The notes beneath the pieces are model-generated. The model searched no databases, was not told the origin of the DNA, and worked only from the letters and a program-made list of their open reading frames with translations. This document shows, one piece after another, positions 7,133 to 16,281 of a stretch of DNA of 64,000 nucleotides. The translations under genes and the position numbers were made by a program. Position 1 is the first letter of the stretch. Each line of letters begins with the position of its first letter. The stretch spans positions 1 through 64,000 of the forward strand of contig JABFFZ010000019.1 of assembly GCA_013112725.1 (NCBI GenBank), read 5' to 3'. Origin of the DNA: Chloroflexota bacterium (GTDB lineage: Bacteria; Chloroflexota; Anaerolineae; Promineifilales; Promineifilaceae).

Positions 7133-9754
7133 ATGACCTCCATCCCCTCTCACTTTCAACTCCCTTTCCGGCCAATGGCTGAGCCGCAGGCAATGGTCAT
7201 TTCGGGCAATGCCCGGTTTACGATGTTGGCGTCGCGGCTGATCCGGCTGGAATATGCGGCCGACGGCCGTTTCCAGGACGCCCCCTCGCAACTTGTCTGG
7301 TTCCGCCAACAGCCGGTACCGGAATTTCGGGTGGAGGAAGTGGACGGCCATGTCCACATTCACACCACCCATCTACACCTCAGCTACCAGAGCGGACGGC
7401 CGTTTACGCCTGAATCCTTGAGCATTACGCTGCTGGACGGCGGCGTCACCTGGCACGCTGGGGTGGTGGACGCGGGAAATTTGCGCGGCACCTACCGCAC
7501 GCTGGACGCCATCAGCGGCAGCACCCCGCTGGAACCGGGGCTGCTTTCCCGCGATGGCTGGACGGTGGTAGATGATTCACATACGCTGATTTTTCGGGAA
7601 GATGGCTGGCTGGAACCGCGTTCAGATGGGGGGATAGATTGGTATTTTTGGGGCTACGGCCGTGACTACACCACCTGTTTACAGGATTACGCCTGTCTCA
7701 CCGGGGCCACGCCGCTGCTGCCGCGCTGGGCGCTGGGCAACTGGTGGAGCCGCTATTGGGCCTACAGCCAGCACGAACTGACCCGCCTGATGGAAGAGTT
7801 CCGCCGCGCCCACATCCCCCTGTCCGTCTGCATTGTGGACATGGATTGGCACCTGACCGACGTGGGCGAATACAACGGCTGGACGGGTTACACCTGGAAC
7901 CGCGACCTTTTCCCGGAACCAGACGCCTTCATCGGCCGGCTGCACGAGTTGGGGATGAAAACGGCGCTGAACCTGCACCCGGCATTGGGGGTACGGCCGT
8001 ATGAAGAACAATACCCGGCCATGGCCGAACGGCTGGGCATCCCCGCCGGTGAAACCATCCCCTTCAACATCGCCGACCCCGCCTTTGCCGACGCCTACTT
8101 TACACTGCTGCACCACCCGTATGAAAAGCTGGGCGTGGATTTCTGGTGGATGGATTGGCAGCAAGGTACCCTCAGCGACCTGCCCGGTTTAGACCCGCTC
8201 TGGTGGCTGAACCATTTGCATTTTTACGATTTGGGGCGGGATGGCAAACGGCCGTTCATCTTCTCCCGCTGGGGTGGCCTGGGCAACCATCGCTACCCCA
8301 TCGGCTTCTCCGGCGACACCTGGGTGACGTGGGAATCGCTGGCCTTCCAGCCCTACTTCACCGCCACCGCCGCCAACGTCGGCTACGGCTGGTGGAGCCA
8401 CGACATTGGCGGCCATATGTTTGGCGTGGAGGATAGCGAATTGTATGCCCGGTGGGTACAGTTTGGCCTGTTTAGCCCCATCCTGCGGCTGCATAGCACC
8501 AAAAACCCGTTCCACGAACGCCGTCCCCACGCCTACGACGCCGAAACGTACCGTGTCACCAAAGAAGCAATGCAACTGCGCCACGCCTTCATCCCTTACC
8601 TCTACACGCAATCCTGGCGCAACCACACCGAACACATCTCGCCCATTCGCCCGCTCTACCACGACTACCCGGATGCGGAGGCCGCCTATTACTGCCCGCA
8701 GCAGTACACCTTTGGCAGCGAACTCATCGTCGCCCCCTATGTGGAACCGGCCGACCCGGACACGCGCCTGAGCCGCCAGGTAGTCTGGCTGCCGCCCGGC
8801 GGCTGGTATCACTTTTTCACAGGGGAATATCTGCCCGGCGATGGCTGGTACGCGCAGTATGGCAGGCTAGAAGACATCCCGGTGTTTGCCCGGGCGGGTG
8901 CGATTGTGCCCCTGGGCCCACAGGTGGGTTGGGGCAATGTGGGCATTCCAGGGGAGTTGGATGTGCATATTTTTGCGGGAGCGGACGGCCGTTTCACGCT
9001 CTACGAAGATGACGGCGAAACCACCGCTTACCAGTCCGGCGACTACAGCCTGCTCGATTTCCAACAAACATGGCGGGAGCGAGAACTGGAATTGGGCATC
9101 ATGCCGGCAGCCGGGCATACCGGCCATCATCCCGAAAACCGCACCATCCGCCTGCATGTGCATGGCGTTTGTTACCCGCTCTATGTGGCGGTGATGCTGG
9201 CCGATGTGCCCCTGTCATGCCATTTGCGGTACGACGGCCGTACCGAAACCATCCATCTCAGCGGTGTCAACCTGCCGCAGGGGGAAACCCTTACCGTCAC
9301 CATTGGCACGGACGAGGACAGTCTGCTTGCGCACCGCGACCGGACACTGGAAAAGGTGAACGCCATGTTGCACACCTTCCGGCTGGAAAGCCAGGCCAAA
9401 ATGGGCATTTCACAGCAACTCGAAACGCTGCTGGCTGACCCCACCATCTTGAAACGATTTGCGCCCTTGCTGCAACCATCTCAGGCGCGGGCGCTGTTGG
9501 AAGTGACACAGCAGGCGGGGGTACATCATGTGCGGAACACGGCCGTGCCCGACCTGCTCATCCTTTGGAATAACCACCAAAACAAATCATTTCAGTACCA
9601 GTTGAATGAATACAACACACATCGTTTTGAAATCGAAAAACGGTTTGGCGCGCAATCTGGTATCATCCCACAGTTTCAGGCGTTGGCGCCAGAACACTCG
9701 TGGCAATTGGCGGTAGATTATGCAGGGGTGACGGCCGTGACACTATCCACCTGA
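7133..9754 (+). CDS. Glycoside hydrolase family 31 (alpha-glucosidase/alpha-xylosidase type)
   Basis: 873 residues. An N-terminal beta-sandwich (about 20-190) precedes the GH31 TIM barrel (about 195-500): the sugar-binding IVDMDWH at about 233, the nucleophile Asp in DFWWMDWQQG at about 342, and the acid/base Asp in IGFSGDTWVTWESL at about 398. The GGHMFG(V) and FSPILRLHS segments and a C-terminal beta-domain are typical. No signal peptide is visible, so it is probably cytoplasmic and acts on imported oligosaccharides, releasing alpha-linked glucose or xylose. A tail of about 150 residues after the last beta-domain (partly coiled-coil, LEKVNAMLHTFRLESQ) is not part of the standard fold. No good SD; the start is the first ATG after a palindromic repeat. 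Confidence 0.9.
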   Translation: MTSIPSHFQLPFRPMAEPQAMVISGNARFTMLASRLIRLEYAADGRFQDAPSQLVWFRQQPVPEFRVEEVDGHVHIHTTHLHLSYQSGRPFTPESLSITLLDGGVTWHAGVVDAGNLRGTYRTLDAISGSTPLEPGLLSRDGWTVVDDSHTLIFREDGWLEPRSDGGIDWYFWGYGRDYTTCLQDYACLTGATPLLPRWALGNWWSRYWAYSQHELTRLMEEFRRAHIPLSVCIVDMDWHLTDVGEYNGWTGYTWNRDLFPEPDAFIGRLHELGMKTALNLHPALGVRPYEEQYPAMAERLGIPAGETIPFNIADPAFADAYFTLLHHPYEKLGVDFWWMDWQQGTLSDLPGLDPLWWLNHLHFYDLGRDGKRPFIFSRWGGLGNHRYPIGFSGDTWVTWESLAFQPYFTATAANVGYGWWSHDIGGHMFGVEDSELYARWVQFGLFSPILRLHSTKNPFHERRPHAYDAETYRVTKEAMQLRHAFIPYLYTQSWRNHTEHISPIRPLYHDYPDAEAAYYCPQQYTFGSELIVAPYVEPADPDTRLSRQVVWLPPGGWYHFFTGEYLPGDGWYAQYGRLEDIPVFARAGAIVPLGPQVGWGNVGIPGELDVHIFAGADGRFTLYEDDGETTAYQSGDYSLLDFQQTWRERELELGIMPAAGHTGHHPENRTIRLHVHGVCYPLYVAVMLADVPLSCHLRYDGRTETIHLSGVNLPQGETLTVTIGTDEDSLLAHRDRTLEKVNAMLHTFRLESQAKMGISQQLETLLADPTILKRFAPLLQPSQARALLEVTQQAGVHHVRNTAVPDLLILWNNHQNKSFQYQLNEYNTHRFEIEKRFGAQSGIIPQFQALAPEHSWQLAVDYAGVTAVTLST

Positions 9755-9782
9755 ATGTATTAACAGCCACACCAATCTCAAG

Positions 9783-11084
9783 CTAATTCACAGAGAAGTA
9801 CCAGCCCTGTACCCCTTCCGTCCACGGCTGCATAATACGTTTACTGGTTGTTTCAATCAGATATTTCCCCTGCCCCAAATGCACAAACACTGCCACGTGG
9901 TTGGGGGCGTAAGGCGCTAATGGATTGTCGGCGTCCATATAGACCAACTGCACATCCCAGGCAATCGGTGCAGCTTTGAGCAGGCTGGCCAACAAAATGG
10001 CGGTATCTTCACAATCACCGCCGCCAGAAAGCAGCGTTTCCAGCGGGAAACGGGGCGTCTCTTGAATTTCATACGAGTAAGTGGAGAGCTGCGCCACCAG
10101 GTGCCACATTTCATACACAAACGCCTCTTCAGATGGGGATTGGTAATAGATGTCAGCGACATAAGCCCGGAATGGTTCCGGGTCTACATAAGGCCGAAAA
10201 TCCATCACCGGCCTCGTTTCGCCGGTAATAGTAACCAGATTCAACCCCTGCCAGGAGTTGAACACATTGTTCCGGGCAGCGTAACCTTTGCGCACCGATT
10301 CTTCCAACCAGGGAAAGGGGACGGACCAACGGGCAAGCGTATAATCTGATTTGTAAAAGACCATGTATATGGTCTGGTTCTCAATGAGGATGTAAGGGGG
10401 CGTCACGGCCGTTTCCGCCAAAAACTCCAATTCCGTTGCCGCCGAATTGTAATTCAGCCACAGCGTCTCATATTCCCCTTGCAATGTGTTGTATGACGTT
10501 TGCAACGCCGCGTGTTGTCCAGACAGCGCGTTGTAATCGCTGATCAGGCTGTTATGGCTGGCCAGCAGTTCCCCATACTCTTGCTGCACTGCGGCCATTT
10601 CGCTGGACAGATCATGATAATTGCTGGTTAAACCGGCTACTTTCGCCTCCAAAGAACTTTTGGCAGTGACCAATGCCTGATTTTGCTCAACAAACGATCG
10701 GTATTCGGTCTGTAACTGATCCATTTGCCGGGCGCCCCATACAACCACCAGGCCGACCCACAAGAACAGGCCAATAGCCGCCAGCCAAAGCCACGGCCGT
10801 GAAGTAGATGCGGGCGACTCTACCGGTGTAGCAGCGGGCGGCAGCGACAATAACTGCAACCTGGTCTGGTGGGCTGCCTGACTGTGTGGCTGGCGAGCCA
10901 GCCACCGGTCACAGGCAGCCAACTGCCCTTCCCGATCTGGAAACGACACAATGTATCGTTGCCAAAGCGCTTCATTCTGAGGATCAGCCTGTATCAAGGC
11001 GACCCAAATGCGCCGGGCATCCTCAAGCCGCCCATCTTCCATCAGTGCATCCCCCCGCTGGATCAAGCGCACTGTTTGCGACAT
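9783..11084 (-). CDS. Membrane-anchored transglutaminase-like cysteine protease domain protein
   Basis: 433 residues with a clear SD (GGGAGG). Residues 1-75 look like a TPR-type cytoplasmic segment (ARRIWVALIQADPQNEALWQRY). One transmembrane helix lies at about 97-118, followed by a long coiled-coil (about 120-215, VQQEYGELLASHNSLISDYNAL). The C-terminal domain (about 225-433) contains GGGDCEDTAILLASLL, NHVAVFV and ETTS, fitting the Cys-His-Asp/Glu arrangement of bacterial transglutaminase-like proteins. The catalytic part should face outside. It may process or cross-link surface protein; the substrate is unknown. Convergent with the GH31 gene. Confidence 0.72.
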   Translation of the reverse strand: MSQTVRLIQRGDALMEDGRLEDARRIWVALIQADPQNEALWQRYIVSFPDREGQLAACDRWLARQPHSQAAHQTRLQLLSLPPAATPVESPASTSRPWLWLAAIGLFLWVGLVVVWGARQMDQLQTEYRSFVEQNQALVTAKSSLEAKVAGLTSNYHDLSSEMAAVQQEYGELLASHNSLISDYNALSGQHAALQTSYNTLQGEYETLWLNYNSAATELEFLAETAVTPPYILIENQTIYMVFYKSDYTLARWSVPFPWLEESVRKGYAARNNVFNSWQGLNLVTITGETRPVMDFRPYVDPEPFRAYVADIYYQSPSEEAFVYEMWHLVAQLSTYSYEIQETPRFPLETLLSGGGDCEDTAILLASLLKAAPIAWDVQLVYMDADNPLAPYAPNHVAVFVHLGQGKYLIETTSKRIMQPWTEGVQGWYFSVN

Positions 11085-11307
11085 ACAAACCTCCCTTTTG
11101 GCAGCAATGGCAGCACGGCCGTAGACGACCCATCCATTACATGCCCAGACCGATATTGGTTGACAACTACTGGGTTTACCAGACAGCTACATTCTACCAG
11201 CGCCGCGATGGGTTAAATCGCCCAATTGCCTGACGGATATACCTGACAGATTGTTGCCAGATTTAGGGGAGGAGGTTACGAATTTTTTACTGAACAATGA
11301 GACAAGA
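11085..11307. other. Spacer upstream of the transglutaminase-like gene
   Basis: 222 bp between two minus-strand genes. It holds one ACGGCCGT octamer and the SD of the downstream gene. No convincing RNA gene, terminator or coding frame was seen. Confidence 0.5.
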
Positions 11308-12018
11308 TCAGCGCAGAGAAGTCAGGCTTTGGCGCTGCCGTCCCTGCGCATCAAAATTGGCCGGATCGAGCCACTTTTCAAACGCCCGCTTCACAATCGG
11401 CCATTCGGTATCAATGATGGAAAACCAGGCGGTATCCCGATTGCGCCCTTTGTATATGAGCGCCTGCCGGAAGATGCCTTCAAACGTAAAACCCAGGCGC
11501 AAGGCGGCGCGGCGGGAAGCGTCATTCAGTGCATCGCACTTCCATTCATAGCGGCGGTAGCCCAGTTCGTCAAAGGCGCGGCACATCATCAGGTACATCG
11601 CTTCGGTGGCCACAACGGTCTTCTGCAAACAAGGCGCATAATTGATATGCCCCACCTCCATCACGCCGTGCGCGGGGGTAATGCGCAGGTAGCCGGCAAC
11701 CCCTTCCACCTGGCCCGATGCGTGATTGATAATGGTATAAAACAGGGGATCATCACTGCGGCTGCTTGTTTCCAGGTGGGCATAAAAGTCAGCATAGGCC
11801 GCAAAAGGGCCATAGGAAAGATACGTCCAGAGACGGCCGTCCGCATCTTCGCTGTAAGCCTGATACAACTCCTCGGCGTGGCGTGGCGGGTCAAGCGGTT
11901 CCAGGTGGCAGGTACGGCCGTGCATCGTCGTTCGCGGCGGATACGGCCGTGGCTGCCAATCTGCTACCGAAAATCCAATCGGCTGGCCTAAGTGGTTGTG
12001 TGTACTGTTGGTGGTCAT
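11308..12018 (-). CDS. GNAT family N-acetyltransferase (RimJ/RimL-like)
   Basis: 236 residues. The fold elements are in order: LEPLDPPRHAEELYQAY, then a central beta segment (GVAGYLRITPAHGVMEVGHINYAP), then the acetyl-CoA helix region (TVVATEAMYLMMCRAFDELGYRRYEWKCDALNDASRRAALRLGF, typical of COG1670). The C-terminus has FEGIFRQALIYKGRNRDTAWFSI. It probably acetylates a small molecule or protein N-terminus using acetyl-CoA. The leading 25 residues are outside the family core, so the true start could be slightly later. Divergent from the tRNA-Leu locus. Confidence 0.82.
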   Translation of the reverse strand: MTTNSTHNHLGQPIGFSVADWQPRPYPPRTTMHGRTCHLEPLDPPRHAEELYQAYSEDADGRLWTYLSYGPFAAYADFYAHLETSSRSDDPLFYTIINHASGQVEGVAGYLRITPAHGVMEVGHINYAPCLQKTVVATEAMYLMMCRAFDELGYRRYEWKCDALNDASRRAALRLGFTFEGIFRQALIYKGRNRDTAWFSIIDTEWPIVKRAFEKWLDPANFDAQGRQRQSLTSLR

Positions 12019-12115
12019 TAGTCATTTGCCCTTTGTGATTGAATAATTGGGAGATTGGGAGATTACCAATCCCCCCTCACCTTATCACCCCTTCACTTGC
12101 TCAATTATACCCCGT

Positions 12116-12143
12116 TTGGCATCTCCCTCACTGTTGGTATAAT
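12116..12143 (+). promoter_or_regulatory. Promoter of tRNA-Leu
   Basis: TTGGCA at 12116-12121 and a consensus TATAAT at 12138-12143, 16 bp apart. The mature tRNA begins 13 bases past the -10. Confidence 0.8.
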
Positions 12144-12155
12144 TGCCGGTTTACC

Positions 12156-12237
12156 GGGGATGTGGCGGAACTGGCAGACGCGCATGACTTAGAATCATGT
12201 GCCGCAAGGCGTGTGGGTTCAAGTCCCTCCATCCCCA
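12156..12237 (+). tRNA. tRNA-Leu (anticodon UAG)
   Basis: A class II tRNA of 82 nt with acceptor stem GGGGATG/CATCCCC, D-arm with GGCAGAC, anticodon stem CATGA/TCATG around loop CTTAGAA (anticodon TAG at 12190-12192), a long variable arm and the T-loop TTCAAGT. The T-stem has one T-T mismatch. CCA is not encoded. It reads CUA and probably other CUN codons. Confidence 0.93.
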
Positions 12238-12254
12238 CTGACGTTTAAGAAAGC

Positions 12255-12282
12255 AAAAGCGTTGCCGGCGCAACGCTTTTTT
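12255..12282 (+). terminator. Rho-independent terminator of tRNA-Leu
   Basis: AAAAGCGTTG and CAACGCTTTT pair across a 6-base loop, followed by a run of T (12277-12282). Confidence 0.85.
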
Positions 12283-12290
12283 GCTGGGAA

Positions 12291-12349
12291 GACCCTAAGG
12301 GTTTGATAGCTTAATATAACGAGCGGCTCAAGGATAAACCCTTAGGGTC
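12291..12349. repeat. Palindromic element GACCCTAAGGGTTT, split arms
   Basis: Perfect 14-bp arms at 12291-12304 and 12336-12349 enclose 31 bp. It lies just upstream of the trigger factor gene, whose earliest ATG (12353) abuts the right arm. Confidence 0.8.
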
Positions 12350-12382
12350 TGCATGACCATTCACATACAAAGAGGTAAACCT

Positions 12383-14050
12383 GTGACTCTAACAATTCAT
12401 ACCGAACAAGATGATCACCGTCAGTTAAAAATGACGATTGAAGTGCCCGAAGAACGAATCGAAAAACAGATGCGGGAAACGGCCCGCAAACTGGCCAAAG
12501 ACATCAACCTGCCCGGATTTCGCCGGGGCAAAGCGCCCTACTCGGTGGTGGTGAACCGTGTCGGCCGTGACGCCCTACGCGCTGAAGCGGTGGAGGACAT
12601 GCTACAGTCCGTTTTTGAAGAAGCCCTGGACGAAGTGAAACCAGACATCTATGCGCAGGCCCAGTTTGATGATATGGAAATGGAACCACTCGTCTTGAAG
12701 TTTACCATTCCGCTGACACCAGAGGTCACACTGGGTGACTATCGCAGTCTGCGCAAAGAGATTGAGCCGGTTAACATCACCGATAAAGCCATCGAACAGG
12801 CGCTCAAGCAGATTCGCGCCCGGTATCAGGAATTGGAAGAAGTAGACCGACCGGCAGCCGAAGGGGATATGATTGTCATTAGCGGACGCGGCGAACTCAT
12901 CGTGGAAGTGGATGAGGACGAAGACGAGGAAGAGGAGGGCATGGAAACAGGGGAGACGGAGATGGACACGGCCGTGCCCCAGCCCCCCACCGCCACCGCC
13001 GAAACAGATGACGAACCTGAAGACGGTGACGATGATTTCGATGAAGACGATTTCGATGAAGATGAGTACGATGAAGATGAGGACGATGAAGACGACGATG
13101 ATGTCCTCTTCGATTCAACTCGTCTGGAACTACCTCTGGACAGCGCCGAAATTTTCCCCGGTACCCCCTTCGTAGAAAACCTGGTGGGTTTGAGTGTGGG
13201 CGAAAGTAAAGATTTTACTTTTATCTTCCCTGAGGATTACGAGCAAGAAGAGATGGCCGGTAAAGAAGCGATGTTTAGCGTGGAAGTGCTGGAAGTAAAA
13301 AGCCGCCATCTGCCAGAACTGGATGATGAACTGGCGCAGAAAGAAGGGCATGAAACGCTGGCCGAACTGGAAGAAGCCACCCGCCAACGCCTGCATGAAA
13401 TGGCTGAATCCCAGGCCAATAATGAACTGGTAGACAGCATGGTGCATGAAATGTTGGAAATATCTACCCTGGTTTACCCGCCGGCAGCCGTGGAAATGGA
13501 AATTGACGGCCGTATCCAATCCTTTAAGAATCAAGTAACACGTTCCGGCTGGCAGTGGGAAGATTACCTGAAAATGAACGCCACTTCCGAAGAGGCCATG
13601 CGCGAAGATTTCCGTGAAGCAGCCGAAGAAGCGGTACGTCACCAACTGGTATTGCGCCAGTTTATTCTCAATGAGAAGATCAAAATCAAAGATGAGGACG
13701 TAGATGCTAAAATTGAGGAGCGCATCACCGCCTTTAAGGGTAATGATCTGCTGATAAACAGTATGCGCGACTACTACAGGCAGGGCGCCGGCTTCGACAT
13801 GCTCAGCGGCGAGATTCTCATGGACAAAGTAACAAAACGGATGGCGGCTATTTACAATGGCTCTGCCCCCACTTTAGAAGAACTGGAAGCAGAGGAAACG
13901 GCCGTTGCTGAAGAAGAATCACCAGCCGATGAACCAATAGAGGACATGACAGTCACGGAGGAAACTACTGAAGCTGTTGAGTCTGTGGTGGAAGAAACCG
14001 AATCAGAAACGGCCGTCGCCGATACCAACGCCAACATGGACCCGGAATAA
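12383..14050 (+). CDS. tig: Trigger factor with an acidic insertion
   Basis: Ribosome-associated chaperone and peptidyl-prolyl isomerase. I chose GTG 12383 because AGAGG lies 7 bases upstream; the ATG at 12353 abuts a palindromic repeat and has no SD. The ribosome-binding signature is LPGFRRGKAP in the N-terminal domain. The FKBP domain (about 150-300) is interrupted at about residues 174-242 by a segment made almost wholly of Asp/Glu with short Thr/Pro stretches. The C-terminal chaperone arms follow, ending in a further acidic, low-complexity tail. About 555 residues against a usual 430-450; the insertion and tail account for the difference. Followed by clpP in the conserved tig-clpP order, although clpX is not next. 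Confidence 0.9.
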   Translation: MTLTIHTEQDDHRQLKMTIEVPEERIEKQMRETARKLAKDINLPGFRRGKAPYSVVVNRVGRDALRAEAVEDMLQSVFEEALDEVKPDIYAQAQFDDMEMEPLVLKFTIPLTPEVTLGDYRSLRKEIEPVNITDKAIEQALKQIRARYQELEEVDRPAAEGDMIVISGRGELIVEVDEDEDEEEEGMETGETEMDTAVPQPPTATAETDDEPEDGDDDFDEDDFDEDEYDEDEDDEDDDDVLFDSTRLELPLDSAEIFPGTPFVENLVGLSVGESKDFTFIFPEDYEQEEMAGKEAMFSVEVLEVKSRHLPELDDELAQKEGHETLAELEEATRQRLHEMAESQANNELVDSMVHEMLEISTLVYPPAAVEMEIDGRIQSFKNQVTRSGWQWEDYLKMNATSEEAMREDFREAAEEAVRHQLVLRQFILNEKIKIKDEDVDAKIEERITAFKGNDLLINSMRDYYRQGAGFDMLSGEILMDKVTKRMAAIYNGSAPTLEELEAEETAVAEEESPADEPIEDMTVTEETTEAVESVVEETESETAVADTNANMDPE

Positions 14051-14148
14051 CACAAATCTAATACGACCCGGCTACACTTCCCCGACATTATTCAACCCAG
14101 GTGGCTGGCAGCCCAAAAGGTTACCGGTCACCGTCAGGAGAACTTTCC

Positions 14149-14751
14149 ATGATGAACCTACCAACATCCCTCGTTCCTATGGTCATTGAAACCACCGGCC
14201 GCGGGGAACGCGCTTTTGATATTTTCTCGCTGCTGCTGCGGGAACGTATTATCATTTTGGGTACCCCCATCAACGACCAGATCGCCAATCTGACGGTGGC
14301 CCAGATCCTGTTTCTGGCCCGTGAGGACAACACCAAACCCATCCGCATGTACATCAACAGCCCCGGCGGGTACGTGTATGCCGGTATGGCCATTTACGAC
14401 ACCATGCGCCAGGTGGAATGTCCGGTTTCCACGGTGGCGGTCGGCTTTACGGCCAGTTTTGGCACCGTGCTGCTGGCGGCGGGAACAAAGGGAATGCGTT
14501 ATGCCCTGCCTCATGCCACCATCCATATGCACCAGCCTTTGGGCGGCGCGCAAGGGCAGGCCACCGATATTGAAATTCAGGCCAACGAAATTTTGCGCCT
14601 GCGCACCAGCATCAATGAGATTCTGGCGCACCATACGGGGCAAACCGTTACCCAAATTGCCGAGGATTTTGACCGCGACCGTTACATGACGGCGCAGGAA
14701 GCGATGCAGTATGGGCTGGTAGATGAGGTGCTGGCGCATCCAGAAGAATAG
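14149..14751 (+). CDS. clpP: ATP-dependent Clp protease proteolytic subunit
   Basis: About 200 residues from ATG 14149, chosen because CAGGAG lies 9 bases upstream. The serine protease triad is present: Ser in [12 protein letters not shown] (family usually ASMGA), His in IHMHQPLGG, Asp in [40 protein letters not shown] is the typical oxyanion-region loop. It assembles into the tetradecameric barrel that degrades proteins fed by ClpX/ClpC. The Met-to-Phe change next to the catalytic Ser and the Thr after the following Gly are unusual but conservative. Contains no ACGGCCGT octamer. Confidence 0.93.
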   Translation: MMNLPTSLVPMVIETTGRGERAFDIFSLLLRERIIILGTPINDQIANLTVAQILFLAREDNTKPIRMYINSPGGYVYAGMAIYDTMRQVECPVSTVAVGFTASFGTVLLAAGTKGMRYALPHATIHMHQPLGGAQGQATDIEIQANEILRLRTSINEILAHHTGQTVTQIAEDFDRDRYMTAQEAMQYGLVDEVLAHPEE

Positions 14752-14759
14752 CTGCTACC

Positions 14760-14792
14760 AGACGTCCGATTTTTCGGAAAAATCGGATGTCT
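14760..14792. repeat. Palindromic element AGACRTCCGATTTTT
   Basis: 15-bp arms (14760-14774 and 14778-14792) with a single mismatch and a 3-base loop, directly after the clpP stop. Confidence 0.75.
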
Positions 14793-14807
14793 GACACGAA
14801 CAAAAAA

Positions 14808-14839
14808 GGCGTTCTGTTAACCTCAGAACGCCTTTTTTT
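14808..14839 (+). terminator. Rho-independent terminator after clpP
   Basis: GGCGTTCTG pairs with CAGAACGCC across a 7-base loop and is followed by seven T residues. A matching A-run precedes it, so it may act in both directions. Confidence 0.9.
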
Positions 14840-14868
14840 GTTTGATGAATGCGGCGGCCCCAGAGAAA

Positions 14869-16119
14869 ATGGCAGCTATGATCAGCTTTGACATCCCTCC
14901 CGAAGTTTTGAATCAATTAGAACCCTATGCCCACCTTGCCCGCACCATCATGCGGCCGCAAGCGCGCCATTACGATGAACAGGAACACGAACGGCCGTAT
15001 CCCTTTATCCACGCCATCTGGCCCCTGGAACGCGCACGCCACCAACAGTTGCAGGCCCACGCCGCCCAAGAGTTCACCGACGATGAACCGGACCTGGATG
15101 TGCTGTTTTCCATCTTGCTGGCCGAACTGTTGAGTTGGGGCGACGCCGGCCAATTTTTGGCACGACCGGGGGGGCGGTTAGGCGGCACGGCCGTAGCCGC
15201 CGCCGGTACATCTGCCCAAAAAGTCCACTTCCTGGAACGCTTTGCCCACAGTGACGCACCCGTCTGGGGGGCCATGGCCATCACCGAGCCGGATGCCGGG
15301 TCAGACAACAGCGCCATGCGAACAACGGCCGTACTCGACCCTGACACCAATGAATGGGTGCTTAACGGACAAAAAATTTTCATCACCAGCGGTGCGCTAT
15401 CATTGGTGGAATCAGATGGCATTTGCATTGTGTGGGCAACGGTGGAGCCTAACGCCGGGCGGCAGGGGATCAAATCGTTTGTGGTAGAAGCGCATACACC
15501 CGGCGTTTCCGTCTCGCCGGGCATGGACAAGTTGGGTATTCGCGCCAGCGATACGGTCATCATCAACTTTGACAATGCCCGCATCCCTTATGACCATGTG
15601 TTAGGCGACCTGGAAGTCCAAACGCAGAACACCACCAGAGGTTTTGCCGGGGCCATGAAGACGTTCGACGCCAGCCGCCCGGCGGTTGCTGCCAGCGCCG
15701 TAGGCATTGCCCGCGCTGCGTTGGAACTCACAAAGGAAGCATTGGCGGCAGCGGGCATTGAACTGGACTATACCAGACCGCGCCATTTACAAACGGCCGT
15801 AGAACGTGACCTGCTGGAAATGGAAGCGCAATACAAAACAGCCTGGCTGTTGACATTGAAGGCGACGGCAGCGATTATGCACGGCCGTACCAATCGCCTG
15901 GATGCCAGTATGTGTAAAGTGAGGGCAGGTACGGCCGTGGTCTTCGTTACCCAAAAAGCGGTGGAACTGCTTGGCCCGTTTGGGTACACCCGCGCCGCCC
16001 TGGTGGAAAAACTGATGCGCGACGCCAAAATCAACGACCTGTACGAGGGCACGCGCCAGATCAACCTGCTCATTGTAGCGCGGGCGCTGTTGGGGTACTC
16101 GCGGCGGGAATTGAAATAA
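14869..16119 (+). CDS. Acyl-CoA dehydrogenase
   Basis: About 416 residues. FAD-dependent alpha,beta-dehydrogenation of an acyl-CoA, passing electrons to ETF. AMAITEPDAGSDNSAM and LNGQKIFITSGALS are the flavin and substrate signatures; the catalytic base is the Glu of DLYEGTRQINLL near the C-terminus. The N-terminal helical domain is somewhat divergent. The start is uncertain: ATG 14869 and 14878 both follow a weak AGAG, and TTG/ATG at 14842-14845 lie only a few bases after the terminator T-run. Its promoter must therefore lie in or before the clpP terminator, or the hairpin acts as an attenuator. Confidence 0.87.
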   Translation: MAAMISFDIPPEVLNQLEPYAHLARTIMRPQARHYDEQEHERPYPFIHAIWPLERARHQQLQAHAAQEFTDDEPDLDVLFSILLAELLSWGDAGQFLARPGGRLGGTAVAAAGTSAQKVHFLERFAHSDAPVWGAMAITEPDAGSDNSAMRTTAVLDPDTNEWVLNGQKIFITSGALSLVESDGICIVWATVEPNAGRQGIKSFVVEAHTPGVSVSPGMDKLGIRASDTVIINFDNARIPYDHVLGDLEVQTQNTTRGFAGAMKTFDASRPAVAASAVGIARAALELTKEALAAAGIELDYTRPRHLQTAVERDLLEMEAQYKTAWLLTLKATAAIMHGRTNRLDASMCKVRAGTAVVFVTQKAVELLGPFGYTRAALVEKLMRDAKINDLYEGTRQINLLIVARALLGYSRRELK

Positions 16120-16121
16120 AA

Positions 16122-16235
16122 AGACCTGACGGGTCTTGGAGACCTGTCAGGTCTGCTGATAATAAAGAAACGAGGATTGAGAGATTAATACTGCCCAACA
16201 CAACAGTTCCTCTTCCCGGAATCTCTCAATCCTCG
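16122..16235. repeat. Two palindromes between convergent genes
   Basis: The first, 16122-16136 with 16140-16154, is the AGACCTGACAGGTCT family seen at 5294 (one mismatch). The second has perfect 16-bp arms, CGAGGATTGAGAGATT at 16171-16186 and its complement at 16220-16235, built from the GAGATTG-like unit. They separate the acyl-CoA dehydrogenase from dnaA and probably end both transcripts. Confidence 0.7.
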
Positions 16236-16281
16236 CTGCCGAGGGGATGCAAATTTGTAGATTGACAATAGCAAGCTATCG

